Shown here: piece after piece, positions 48,462 to 60,359 of the stretch
Position numbering within the stretch: the first letter of the stretch is position 1
How the letters are laid out: each line of letters begins with the position of its first letter
Assembly: GCA_003008705.1 (NCBI GenBank)
Contig: PDUO01000008.1
Location: 558,001-622,000, forward strand
DNA length: 64,000 nt
DNA from: Pezicula radicicola
Taxonomy: Eukaryota > Ascomycota > Leotiomycetes > Helotiales > Dermateaceae
Direction of reading: 5' to 3'
Notes under the pieces: model-generated
Databases searched by the model: none
The model's input: the letters and a program-made list of their open reading frames with translations, nothing else
What the model was told of the DNA's origin: nothing
Program-made: the position numbers and the translations under genes

Positions 48462-48683
48462 GAAAGTGGGGATTGATTTTGCAACAGCAGCTGTTTTATT
48501 CCTCGTCGAATGCCACCATCCCCAAAAAAAAAATGTATCCGGTGAGGCCTTTTAATTCATGCCCATCCACTGTATAAATAGAGAGGCAGGAACAGAGCCT
48601 CCTTGAAGTGACACTCATTTGCGGTCTGCATAGAACTTGATACTTTCTGCACAAGCCTCATTCAGGTTCCTGATCCATATACT

Positions 48684-50510
48684 TCAGATCAGTAGTCTTA
48701 TGAGATAGGAGACTGCCGTAAATGCAAGACCAAGCAGTATGAAGGTCGATAGAGGAGCCCTATTCTCGAATTGCTCGATCTGCATACCAAAGATGCTGGC
48801 TGCAAAAGTCAGAGGGATGAAAAATAAAGCTAACTCTGTGAGTTTTGTCACAGACTGGGCTTCGGAAATAGATCATTTGCTTTCAAGTAAGCCCATGTTC
48901 GATATCAGAGAAGCCGATGCTATTTGAAGCTTTTGCAGCACGTTGTCGATCTGGTCTGTTAGGTCCTGGTACTCTTCGAGGACGATTTGATGGTTACTTG
49001 TGGTATTGCTGTAAGTTTCTGTTGCTGCAGTACCTCTGTCTTTGAAGAACGAAAAGATTTTTTTCATGTAGTGCTTCAATTCGGAATTTCAAACTGCGCT
49101 CTGGAGATCAATTGACGCCAGAGCGTAAGCCAGTCTTCCATTTAGCATCATCTAATATGTCATTGTTCATGTCTTCAGGATTCCTGAGCAATACCTTAAG
49201 GAGGCTTTCCGTATCCTTCCTTATGATATGAAAAAGAGGCGTCATGACTCCAACGGGGCCTTCCATAGCGCCGAGATTATCCGCTGATATAAGCCACTAC
49301 TTAAAACACTCTCTTGTTAATTTTATATCATTTAATTGCTCTTTCAATCTTTCCATATATTTCGGTGTTTGGAAAGCCGCTTCAAGATCAACATTGACGT
49401 GAGTTCTTAAAGCCATCTGCTGAAAAATCTCTTGTGATCTTTTTATGCGAAACTCTCGCGTCGTGACAATTCGAAATTCTTGGCTCAAGTATACAGAGGT
49501 ATCATCAGCCCGCTTCGCTTTTACCCAAAGACGACGCAAATATCTATCATATATTGTAGGTGGCTGTTCCTTGATATGGCGACCTTTGAGATGCTGGGGT
49601 ACTTGTTCTAAGTCGTCAGCATCCATAGTCAGCTCATCTTCATTCGAAATGCTGCCATGAGAAGAAGTTGCCGTAGAATCCAGTCACCAGTGGAACCGAG
49701 TTCTCGCTTTCAGATTCTACATGTCGTGCTGCCCTAATTGTTCATTAAATTCCTTCCATTAAAGTAGGAAGAGGATCTAGAAGTAGAATAACTACTAAAA
49801 AGTGAGTCTTCAAATCCAAAATAAAAGGGGCTGAAAGAATCATCAATTTGGCACTGGGTTTGTGGTAGCTGTCGGCTCCAAATAGAAACCCTTTCTTCCC
49901 ATCCGCAGACTCTCTTCGTATGGCTTGTTGTTGCCGGATCAGTCCACAGCCCCCATTCTGAACGAAATACGTTAGTTTCTGTTTAATAATTGACCAGTCG
50001 ATTTGAATCTGAAGCGTATTCTATTTGGGCAACTTCCGGATCTAGCAAAATGGGGAACTACGTCGAGCCCCTATACTGGCCTGTGCCATTTCAGAGAAAC
50101 ATAAGGCTTCTTCAATTCTGATGTTGTCCAAGTTTGTGCAGGTGGGTCATTATACTTGGGTCCTGTGTATCCTGAATTGATTAAATATTCCTCGAAAAAC
50201 TCCGGATTGATGCCATATAAGGTCCCGAGAAAGTCAATCGTGCGAGCAGATATATCTTCCACTAAAACAATTTCTGTTTTGCACCGGAAGTGATAGTGGA
50301 AAGTATTTTGGCAAGCGACTCATCTCCTTGTCGGTCATCGATGGCCAGATATCTTGAGAAGCCAGACTCAAGGATATCAATCACGGTATCAATCATGGTT
50401 ATATTCATCTTGTTATGCCGAGAACGTGAAAGAAATTTTCCAATTTCCAGGTAGTCAACGCTCTCCAGAGAGTCTTCCAAAGCACCCTTAGAATTGTACA
50501 TGTATTCTCT
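48684..50510 (-). pseudogene. Decayed CorA-like magnesium-channel-type protein
   Basis: Pieces in fungal CorA-like order: a regulatory N-part (TIDFLGTLYGINPEFFEEYL, then WTTSELKKPYVSLKWHRPV), a middle with ERVSVWSR-like words (ERVSIWSRQ), helical segments near 49.3-49.6 and 48.9-49.1 kb, and the pore helix TELALFFIPLTFAASIFGMQ. A second membrane helix (FILLGLAFTAVSYLI) ends at TGA 48684-48686. The usual GMN signature reads GMQ here, as in some fungal relatives. Frames change several times. At 48873-48875 TGA stands directly before SISEAQSVTKLTEL in the same frame, where CGA is likely. It cannot be expressed as a whole. Confidence 0.7.
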
Positions 50511-51363
50511 CTCCATTAATGCCAGTTGGAACAACAACTTTAAATTCGCCATCAACAGGTGTGGCATCAGCGAAAATTGGGCCTGTGACAGTGATAAAGG
50601 CGGCATAGACAGACCCAACACCGTTCACAGGAGCAAGGACCTAACCTGCTGTCTCGAGGGTAATTGTGTCACCGGAAGCGATAGTTCCGGTGGTACCCAG
50701 AGTCAGGGTTGGGAATGCCGTAACTAGGAGAGGGGCGTTGGTGCTAGGACAAGAAACGATGAAGGTGGAGGCGAGAGTATAATCTTCGTCGAATGTGAGT
50801 GGGTTATCGAAAGCTTGTGGGAATGGAGATTCATCTAGCGCAAACCGAATATATGCGTTGTGACGTGCCTCAACCGTTAAGATTGACCTAGCTGTAGTGA
50901 GCTAGGTTGGATCGGAGATAGAGGCCGTGACCCCGAGGTAGGCGGATATTGCTACGCCTTCAAAAAACAAAGGCGAGGCCTATGAAGGAGGATGCGTCGG
51001 TGGATGGGAAGGAATGGATACACTCTGCTACGGTAGCGGAGCCGAGTGTTTTGGTTAGAAAGTCGACGTGTGTGTCTTCGTCGTAGGAGATTTCTTGGAG
51101 ATTTGCGTAGAATCCTGCTCCCCCGGCTTCTTCTCATTCTGCTTAGGTGTAGTTTGTGAGACTTTCGCAGTAGAATTTGCTTTCTAGGTGTTCAAGGGTT
51201 AAGGCGTAGTTAATAATATCGGCTGTGCTCTATTAGTAAGTTGCAATTGATTGGGACGTTGGGGACATACTGTCTGTGATGCTGCTTGTCGTTCATCGAG
51301 GCGAGGTACGGCTGAGACGGCTGAAGAAGCTATAACAGACGCGGCGACAAAGGAGGACTTCAT
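50511..51363 (-). pseudogene. Decayed Rds1-like ferritin-like secreted protein
   Basis: It starts with a signal peptide (MKSSFVAASVIASSAVSA) at 51363. Blocks matching fungal Rds1/ferritin-like proteins follow: YALTLEHLESKFYCESL, ISYDEDTHVDFLTKTLG, ILTVEARHNAYIRFALDESP and FPTLTLGTTGTIASGDTITL. The last blocks are YAAFITVTGPIFADATPVDG and FKVVVPTGING. Stops break it after ESLTNYT, around 50.9 kb and at AG*VLAPV (a CAG-to-TAG-type change). The normal C-terminal end is missing: homology stops about 50515, where CorA-like sequence begins directly. The role of Rds1 proteins is stress or sporulation related; this copy is dead. Confidence 0.75.
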
Positions 51364-54031
51364 ATTAAAAAGCCTGGAGCTAACTTAAAAAAAAGAGTGG
51401 AAAGAGTTGGATGATAATGTTGATAGGGTGGAGAAGTTTGGGCGGAGAAGTTTAGGCGGAGAAGTTTAGGCATGAATGAGACTTTGTAGCTGTAGGAACG
51501 ATGATGGGTGTTGATGTGAAAGTAGTTCAACTAAATAGGGGATGGAAGTCTAGGTAACGAACGTATAGAAAGTAATAATATTTAGAATAATGAGGAGATA
51601 CTGATGCTTTAACAGAACTCTGATATAAGGAGCATGTTCTGATTGGTACTGGCATGCTTTAAAGTGCTTCTTTCAGCGTGAGCATCATGATTTGATATGA
51701 ACACTTGCACAACACGCAATTGTAAAAGTAACGAAAAAGGGCCAGAGGAAGGTAAATCAAATTACACGTGTTCTCTGAAATGTGAATTTCCGAATCTTTT
51801 TTTGCTCCGGATGGGGAGCTGTACGTCGGCAGACCCAGAAATGTCTTAGAGCTCCTTCAGCCATTGTTGGCGTAAAGCAGAGCCAATAACAAGAAATATG
51901 GGAAGTGAGGCTCTAACCTTAACAGGTGCTATAGATCTAGACTGCTGATCGAGGAATTTGCGGGCATCGTCATGGCAGCATACCACCTATTCAATATCAC
52001 GCTTGTGAGGCCTGGAATTCGTGACATGGAGTGACAATCAAACAAGTACTTGTACTTTTCTTGCAATTTGGAGAAATCCACGATGATTTGAGGAGCCTAG
52101 TACATCTGGAAGGGCGCGAGAAAGGGATGAGGTGAGATTAAGGACGGCTGACTAATTCCAAACTAGAACGCATCAATGTTCAGCCGACGATCATGTGACC
52201 AATCCTTGCCAACCTCTAGGTTCGCGCTTCTCTCATCCCTTCTCCTTCATCTCTTCGCATTCATCAGCAGCTGCTAATTTCGGCCTTTTCTATCTCTTCT
52301 CACTCCGCCATCACGAGCCCTTACCCGGGCGCTTAACATGTCAGCACCGGCCCGTAACTTAAGTGAGCGTACCGCGCCTTTCGCGTAAGCTCAAGCCCGA
52401 CCTGCACAACTCTTGGGAATATCGTCAACTTTTATGTCAGAAGCTGAGAATCAGTCCACAGAAAATACGTAGACCTACGGAGTACTCTAGGGGCTAGAGA
52501 CTAGTGACCGTGCCCTGGTAGAGATCATAGTTGCTTTTCAAGGGTCTTTGACTCCTGCTATATTCTATTCTGCCTCGAGCTTCTTGGCCCCAACTCTATC
52601 CGGACAATATACCAAACAAATCAAATATCGAGGCACTCCAAGCTTCTGTCTTCTCTTCGGTATCAAAGAGCAGGATAAAGTTCGGTTGTCGTAGCCGTTC
52701 ACCAATGACGGTCACACGTCGTACTTGAGGCTGAACCTGGAAGGTCAAATGGCTCATTCTGTCAGCACTTAAAAGAAGTCGCCACGCAATGCTCAAGTCA
52801 TCTCAAAAATCTCTCTTTTTCGCTTTGCTTCCTCTCCTAGGTGAAAGGTCGTCATTGTGATTTTTTTCGAATATTAATTATTGTACTTCGTTGTTGTGCG
52901 GAGTCATATCAGCCTGTATTTTGTCTATCAGACTTGCTTGGCTTATTCAGCTTGATATGATTTAGGGAAAGGCTCATCAGCGTGAGCGAATGACAAGACG
53001 AATCGGGATAAGAAGTGGCGTCTGAGTCAAGGGTACTACATCAGGCGCACTTCTAGATATGGTATCTGTAAGAGTAACCATTCTCTTTTCTCTTCGACCT
53101 AACCAACAATGGCACAATGCTAGTATATCAAGAGTAATATTATGCCAACTCTCACAACTTTTCTTGCAAACAAAATGATAAGTTCCGGAAAGCACATCTG
53201 ACAGCTAAAATTGGCAGCCATCAGTCATCTTGAGCACGGTATGGGTACCGATATGGGTACTGCCTCAGAATATCTCTCGATATAGCTCTACTTCACGTGC
53301 TCAAGCACCACTCACAATCCAGAACTCACCTGTTCCTGAGCCAAGACCCTTTCCTTCGGTAACAGTGCCATCCTTATCCGATTTCCTTCCTCCACACCCG
53401 ACGAGTAACGGGGCATGACGGATAGTTCAAGCGTGGGACTACGCACCGTTCTTGACCAGTCAAATTCAAGATTGGTGTCCCGAGAGATCCTGTCAGATCA
53501 TAGCGAAGGGGTTTACTTGACCTAGCGCCACACAGAAGGCTGGCAGGGCTGAACATAAGGCTTGTCGTCCCACCTGCCTGACTCCTGTATATTTTTTGTT
53601 CCGCCAGTCTGGTTACAGTACTTCAATATCTCCGTAAAGCTCTGCCTGTTTCTTTTCATTCATGACACTCGTTTCCGGTGAAGCGAGTACTACAGAGCTC
53701 TTTACAACATCCATTGGCTAGTGTATAGGCCAATACCGCCGACAAGAGAAAAGACACTGCCTTACCTCATGCCGCAAAGACTCATTGCTGCATTGAGTGA
53801 TAGCTTCATAAATATGGACGTTGTCCGCCATATAATATTTCCTTCATCTTTAATTCATTCGAGATTATCAACCCTTCTCTCCACATTTTACAACTTTCTC
53901 GATTGAGTCCTTCAACTATCGGCATCGTCAATCTCCAAAACGAGAGTACCCCGACGCCACCTTCGGATCATTTCTATCTCCAAGTAGTGCTATATCACCG
54001 ACACTCAGATACTCCTATTACACCATCGACC
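51364..54031. other. Gene-poor intergenic region
   Basis: 2.7 kb with no convincing gene. A 14-bp unit (GGCGGAGAAGTTTA) is tandemly repeated three times at 51427-51468. A 66-codon minus-strand frame at 52596-52796 has no recognisable domain. The last ~150 bp are C-rich promoter-like DNA upstream of the 54.0 kb gene. Confidence 0.45.
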
Positions 54032-54820
54032 ATGTCTTCCCGACGTTCTGGCCATACACATAGCTCCAGACATGGCTCATCCAGTAGATCAGGAGGATCA
54101 GGAAGCTCCCGCCGTACAGGTTCAACCCAAGTGAGTTACAATGGGTTCATTTTCGTACACCTCCCCACCCCATCATCACCTCAAATACCTAAAAAGCACA
54201 TCTTACTCTCAATCCTGATCCCAATACCTTTCTCAACTCAGACATTACTAAACTAACCCAACCTCACCAGCAGTCTACGGCCCAGCTCATTGAATCACTC
54301 ACCACCCATCGAGTCAATACCCTTACCGAACTCCGGCGTATCGAACGCGTTGCGGCCTCCGCATCAGCTGAAGAACAACTCCAGTTCCAAGAGCCCATGA
54401 CCCTCGCCTGGACCCACTACGTCACCTCACATCAACTACTTAACGAATTGCGAGGTCTAACTCGCAATTACCCATTTGCATCCGAGCTACTAGATGATGC
54501 AAAATGGCGAGTCAGCAATGACCCCAACAGCAACCGCAGTTGGAATTACGCTTGGCTTTGCTTAGTCAAGATTCGTGACGAGTAAGTATCTTGACTATTC
54601 CTCTCATATTGAGAAATGCCTTTAACTGACTTGTGGTTTAAGCGATCTTGTTTCTGCATATGCTGCATCCGAGGGATCAAAACCTGAGATGTGGGGAGGT
54701 CGTGTTCCAGACGAAGACGAGGCGAGACAGCTAGCTGCTTGCTTTGCTTATGAGTGGAATGAAGCTCTTGAGCAGATGTTGAGGCATTGGGATGTGCCAC
54801 CAACTACTACTGGCTACTGA
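54032..54820 (+). CDS. Hypothetical protein with Ser/Arg-rich N-terminus
   Basis: Exons 54032-54130, 54271-54581 and 54643-54820 join in frame to 195 residues. The first 33 residues are Ser/Arg/Gly/His-rich and disordered. The rest is a helical domain with many Trp and Glu residues (ELRRIERVAASASAEEQLQF, LAACFAYEWNEALEQMLRHW). No motif identifies a function. Clean splice sites and the balanced frame support a real gene. The second exon could begin three bases later (CAG/CAG ambiguity). Confidence 0.65.
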
Positions 54821-56758
54821 GCTCGACTTGGTGTCGTAGTCTGTCTTCAGAGGCAAGGTCTTTGCTGCAACTTTTGATAGGGCATAGCGAGGAGCATGGC
54901 GCGATACGTGGAGTTTCATACGCATTAAATTTTTTATTTTCTCTTTTCTTTAAAGACTCTAGGGAGGAATTGCACTCTTTCTTGCTTTCTTCTCGGGCTT
55001 CTGCCACTCAACACTCTCTTGTTTTTTTTTTTTTGTTTTTTTTCATCATTAAGACCTTGCAAGTAGAACACACCAATAGAACTAGCTTTCAACAATCATC
55101 TCTGCGATCAACACCATTTATCACAATATCCCATAATTCTCAAAACGAGTCTTTCAGAAACTTCCCTCATCTCTCTACATCTATCCCATTAACACCAACG
55201 TCCCACCCCAATTACACCAACTAAACTTCACAAAATATCGCAGGCTGTTTAGTCATATTGTCTAAAAGCTAAATACAGAGTGCAAAAACAACTGTATCAC
55301 AACCGAATACGAAAGTCTCTACAGAAGAAACCCCCTAAATGGCAATTCTACCCAGACTGTAGTAACAAACCAGACAAGGTAATTTCCCACCCAACCAACG
55401 ACCACACAGCGGGCTCACTCTCCCACTACACCATCTTACAAATTACAACCCAGTATCCAAATGATCGGGTCATTCAGCTCATGTCCCCTGAATGACATCC
55501 TCACGTGGCAAAGTTGTATTACTCCGAATTCCAGACAGCTGGAATTTCATCACCATTTCTGGTATTTCGTAAATCTTTCACCGGTTTTTGTGATCTTAGC
55601 TTACGTGTACTCGTCATACAAGTATACTCCGATTAACATTAACATTAACTCCGTACATTGTCTGCCTACTGTATACCTCCGGAGGCAATATTAGGTAATT
55701 CGTATGGTGGCAAGTAAGTAAAGAGGAAGGTGGAAGGTTTTGTGCGGTGTACGTATACCCACTATGTCGGGTGATACAATATACCCCCACGTTCCGGTTT
55801 TCCGAACGCCGGTAGAAGCTAGGTTCCTAGTACTTTGGGGTCTTTTTTTTTTGAGGGGGGGGGGAGGGGGAGGATTTGCTTATTATTATTACAAAGTACA
55901 GTATAAAGTAACTCGTAAGAAAAGGATGATTTTTCAGGTGGGTGGTGTGAGTGCGTAGGATGGAGGGTTGGAAATGGTTGGTTGATTGGTTGGAAAGGGC
56001 TTGCCCCTGAGATTATGTGGTCAGGGTGGGGTTAAGCGAGGACCAATAGGGGGGTTGCATTTGTGTGAAACTGTGAATAAGAAGGGGATAAGGAGGATGG
56101 AGATAGGATGGGAATAGAGTGCTGCTTATAAAGATGTGAATAATTTGGTGGTGTGGAGTTTTGCTTTTAGGCAACTGTTCTTGGTATGGATTTGATGAAG
56201 AAAAGATGGAGTTTGGTTATAGGAGTGAGATTGTGAAATTTTTGGGGGGAGGGGGGGCTTTTTATGATGATTGGTAATTATCTATATAATTAATATAGTA
56301 TTAAGTCATCAGGTCTAGTCATGAACGAGGAAGAAGTAAAGAACCTTTTAAGATATACTAGATATCAAGATCCTAGTTGTTACAATCTGTGATCTTAGTG
56401 ATCTCTTACTATATAGAATAGAAATAATAATGTAGATAACTTTTCAATATTGTGTACCTAAGAAGCTTTAAGAAGGTAGGCTTAAATAGCTAATTAGCTA
56501 TATAGTTTTATCGCTAAGATTGTATGGCTGGGTTATGGTTAAGCGAGGGCCAATAGGGGAGGGGGGTGGGATCTCGGAGGTAGCTTGGGTGGAGGGAAAG
56601 AGGACAAGCGCCAAAGAAACTGTTTATACAGTCAACGATATTTTTGTTGTGTGCATGCTCGTCTTTTAGGGATACCAAGGATGAGAAAACTCGGTTATTT
56701 TAAGTGTTGATTGATGAGCGAAGACTCTAATATATATTTGTATAGAAGCTTAGCTGGT
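54821..56758. other. Intergenic with homopolymer tracts
   Basis: No gene is supported. It contains a long T-rich run at about 55020-55045 and a T-run followed by G-rich DNA at 55841-55873 (runs of ten and five G). A second G-run lies near 56250. The latter could form quadruplex structures. Confidence 0.45.
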
Positions 56759-56877
56759 ACATACGACCATAGACTGAGGAGAACTGGGCATCCCGTCCGC
56801 TCTGCCATACATAAGCCTCAGATCGGTAGATTAGTAGTTGGGTGGGTGACCACCAGCGAATACCTACTGTTGTATGT
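56759..56877 (+). rRNA. 5S ribosomal RNA
   Basis: The 119 nt sequence from ACATACGACCATAGACTGAG to GTTGTATGT has the fungal 5S hallmarks: terminal stem ACATACGAC paired with GTTGTATGT, GGGCATCCCGTCCGCTCTGC, AAGCCTCAGATCGGTAGATT, and AGTAGTTGGGTGGGTGACCA (internal control region). A TTTATTTTT run follows as a Pol III terminator. It is a dispersed single gene, as is usual in filamentous ascomycetes, and the only complete copy in the window. Confidence 0.97.
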
Positions 56878-57337
56878 ATCTTTATTTTTGCTATCTTCTT
56901 TTGAGTATCTTTTTGCCTCTTTGATTTTCGACTTTAACCTTCCAGGTTGGATATACTTTTAAATATCTAGAATAGTTAGAACGAAGAACCCTTATTAGTA
57001 GATATCTTAACAAAACGTACGAGGTTGATAAATGATTTTATAGATATCCTGTTGTGCGTCTAACGGCTTTTGTACAGGGGTTCGACACCCCGAGAATTTC
57101 ACTACTAAAAAGTATATGTATTTTACTGTGCACGTCCTAATGGCCCGTGTCGAAGCCGTTAGACGCATAAAGGGATAGTCTCTACGAAGGATAAAAGGTA
57201 TAGGGTTGGCAATTTTCATTGAGCGATTATTCCCACTCACGCGAGAGAAACATAGAGAGGGTTTGTATATATCATAGAACTCTGGTTTCACACTCAATAC
57301 GTACACTAGGTTTCCTTTCCTCCGTTCACTTCGAAAC
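56878..57337. other. Intergenic between 5S gene and BTB gene
   Basis: 460 bp containing a short inverted-repeat element (listed separately). No other feature is seen. Confidence 0.45.
57055..57167. repeat. Short inverted-repeat (MITE-like or hairpin) element
   Basis: TGCGTCTAACGGCTT at 57055-57069 is perfectly complementary to AAGCCGTTAGACGCA at 57153-57167. The pairing continues imperfectly inward (TTGTACAGGG against TCGACACGGG after complementing), with C-to-T style differences. The unit is 113 bp. It also contains GGGGTTCGACACCCC, itself a small hairpin. Confidence 0.7.
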
Positions 57338-58499
57338 CTACTCCCACACTCCACTCAGGCCAACCGGTTGGATATATGTAGTACAGTTCCCGCAATAATA
57401 GTCGGGTTTCTTCTTCTTCTTCCTATTGACTGTTTCAATAGCGGTAGAGGATTTACAGTAAGGACAGGTAAGTTCCTCTAACGCGGTCACCTTGGGAAAA
57501 GGAGCTAACGAAGCCTTCAGAACTTCAAAAGCAATATTTCCATTCTCACGACACAATTCCCCAAACTCCCCTCGATCCACCAAATCTTTGATATGCTCCC
57601 CTGCCGCCTTGATAGCAACATCCTTAAGCATTCTATCACTTTCAACAGTTTCCTCGTATAGCAGCTGGAGACTCGCAGTGAAGGCAGGTGTATTCCATTG
57701 TGTAGCCAGTTTCTCCTGTACAGTACATAGATCACTTATTTGTACAATCAAGAAGCTGTTGGGTTGTGCTCACCTCATATTTTTTCTTAGCCAATTCCTT
57801 TAGTTCAGGGATATCATATTTATCCCCAATGACATAGACTTTTGCATTCGTCAAGAGCGGGCCATCGAAATCTTCTTCAAAAGGAGAGTCCGCGGTCAGA
57901 TCATCGAGAGGGGCATCTCCTTCGTTTTCAGCTTCCGCCCCAACCTCTTCCGGTGCCAAGTCTATCGTATTGTTCTCTTCGTTTTCAGCCCATGAGGCAG
58001 CCTCTAACTCAAGACCTGTTCTATCATTCCCTTCGTTCTCAGCATTGGAATTCTCGGGTATTGTCTCGGTCATATTAATGTCGTCGGAGTAATCAGATGT
58101 ATACAGGAATTTCAACATGCATTGAACAATTTGGTGTTCGTCATCATCGAGTTCGATTGTTTTGGTAATAGATTCCTATAGATATATTTAGCACAGTAAA
58201 GCTTCCTTCGATTGCAGAAAATAAGAAGGCTATGGCTAAACAGTAGAGGAAGGGAGATTGAAGGAGTGCATACACACCTTGAAATTTCCATCCACAGCAG
58301 CTGCAAGTGGCTTAGACTGTGTACAGACAATAGCACGATGGACTTTGAAAGTGCTAGATCCGCAGTTGATAGTGAGATCTGAATATCGACCGGTATCAAA
58401 TAATCTAAGCAAATTCCAAACTCAGTTTTTAACCTATCACATTCTGATATAGAAAAGGACTTACGTCGAATTGACAGATGATGGTCCTGGTGACGCCAT
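57338..58499 (-). CDS. BTB/POZ-domain protein with C-terminal zinc-ribbon-like CxxC pairs
   Basis: Exons 58499-58465, 58404-58278, 58175-57774 and 57715-57338 join in frame to 313 residues. The BTB fold is clear: SDLTINCGSSTFKVHRAIVC, then PLAAAVDGNFKE, DDDEHQIVQCMLKFLYTSDY and YVIGDKYDIPELKELAKKKY. A ~70-residue acidic, Glu/Asn-rich insertion (residues ~80-155) interrupts the BTB core between its central strands and the YVIGDKYDI helix. The C-terminus has CPYC and CGNC pairs in a basic context (NRKKKKKPDYYCGNC), likely a zinc ribbon. Proteins of this type are fungal BTB proteins without known substrate, perhaps Cul3 adaptors. The sequence is intact. Confidence 0.85.
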
Positions 58500-60359
58500 T
58501 TTTTCTGCGTTCGCATTCAATATGTAGGCACAGTCTGGGAACGTAAAGAGGAGAGTCTACTTTTCAGCACTGGATTTTGAAATCGCCGAGGAACAGAGGG
58601 AATATTCATAATGCAAACAAGTTCATAAATTGCACTGGCTACGTGCAGATACTGAAGCGAGCCACGTAATGATGCATTCGTTCTTGCGAGTGAGGGGGTG
58701 TGTCACATGATTATCACCAGACACACTCGAGCTTCTGTATTTAACAATTTATTACAGGTATTAAACTGCCCTTCTAAACCTTTTTACGCACTAACAACAA
58801 AATTTCTAGAAGAATTGCTACCTAGTAGCTCTTCACTACTTTTAGTAAACAGTATATGTCGATCATCCCTTCTTTTCCCTACATATGCAGGACGTTTTAT
58901 TGCGCTTGTAACAGTACCTTTCCTAAACTGTATGTGCAAAAGAATACGATATCTGCTATTTGAAATAAAATAAGACCATAAAGCCCTTCCTAACATAGTC
59001 TTGATTTTGAGACTTCCCCCCTTTTACGGAATACTGTAAGCGAGAACCACTAGGCGATTTTGAAAGCGAACTACAGTCAGGCCTACATGTACCTAGGTAC
59101 ATATTTACTCACCTCATAAGTCTTCTACCATCAATCCGACACTATCATGCAAGTAACTCATGAAATTTAAGTACTTTATACTCGGACCATAGGGGCATGC
59201 ATAAAACCTATGGCTTGGGATAAAACAATAGAAGTAATTGTAAAAACATACCTTCGTTATGCTATACTACTTTCAATATCAAACCATTAGATTCAGAAAG
59301 CAACTTCATTGCAGCACAGCAATTTTGCAACAGGAATATATCCGAAATACTCATTATATTCCACCCTTTGTAAACTTACATAGTTCAATTTCAAATCTCT
59401 AAAACTTTAAAGAGATATTCAGGTACCAGGAAATAGACTGTTAAACTGGTAGGATGCAAGCATTATATCCATTTAATTTTTGAAGAATAATTGGTCCAAG
59501 GGTAGGCCGTCATTCTATCAAACATAGCTATGAACATTTAGTTATCTTCAACAGGTTTGAAGCTTCCTCTCCTAGCAAAAAAGCATCGTTACCACCACCA
59601 AGCCTAATATACAATTCTCCCTTTGAACAAAAGTAATATCTTATCCTATCAACCTACCAAACTCTATTAAGCCTCCTTAACTGCTTCGAAATCAGCAAAA
59701 GAAAAATAGCACCAGAACAATAAAGAAACAAATGAGAATAACAATAAACAAGCATAATAGGAGTAATCAAAGAAGAAAAAAGGGCAAAAGATATCCCCTA
59801 TACAATTTTATCAGATTGATATTTAGGTTCGCCCTTCTTAGCTTAGCTGGTAAACCATACCCACCCCCGAAAATCCGGAGGGTCAAAAGTAGTACGCCCT
59901 GTCCTACAGTGTCCTCCTGCACGAGAGTCACAATAGCTGCAAGGACTCAACACCCTCAAGCGCTGTGAAGCCCAGGAAACCTTCCTAGTGGCTCCAACAC
60001 TTAATACCTGATATGCACATATCACCCATTGGGGTAGCTACGCGCATACGTTCCGCCCTGTCTACAGCTCGTGGTTATCGCTTATAGGGCTGATATCCAA
60101 AGCTTGCAGATCCGAATTGGATGGGTACAGTGATATGTACGAACAATCTAATGGAGATACAACTCCGCACCAATAGTGAACCCTTGCTTTTATATTGATA
60201 CAATTTCGATGAACTTATAAAAACAATATAAGGTCTTAAAATAACTTAGCATAAATACTTCAGGTTCTTCTAGTCATAATTAACATCACGGATATTTTTA
60301 GAAGCTAGGAAGCAGCTCCTAGAATCCTTCTATTACTATTCCCCAATCTAACTAGCAAT
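58500..60359. other. AT-rich intergenic with one GC-rich island
   Basis: 1.86 kb without a supported gene. About 59840-60110 is markedly less AT-rich than the rest and contains hairpin-forming words (for example AGCCCAGGAAACCTTCCTAG followed by TGGCT). It might encode a structured RNA; no known RNA family is recognised. Confidence 0.4.

Noticed and set aside
52596..52796. 66-codon minus-strand frame
   Set aside because: No family, no flanking exons and no promoter context.
57047..57110. tRNA-like T-arm (GGGGTTCGACACCCC)
   Set aside because: No A-box, cloverleaf or acceptor stem can be formed around it; it belongs to the inverted-repeat element.
59835..59910. A-box-like TTAGCTTAGCTGGTAAA suggesting a tRNA
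   Set aside because: No matching B-box GGTTCRA at tRNA distance and no cloverleaf.
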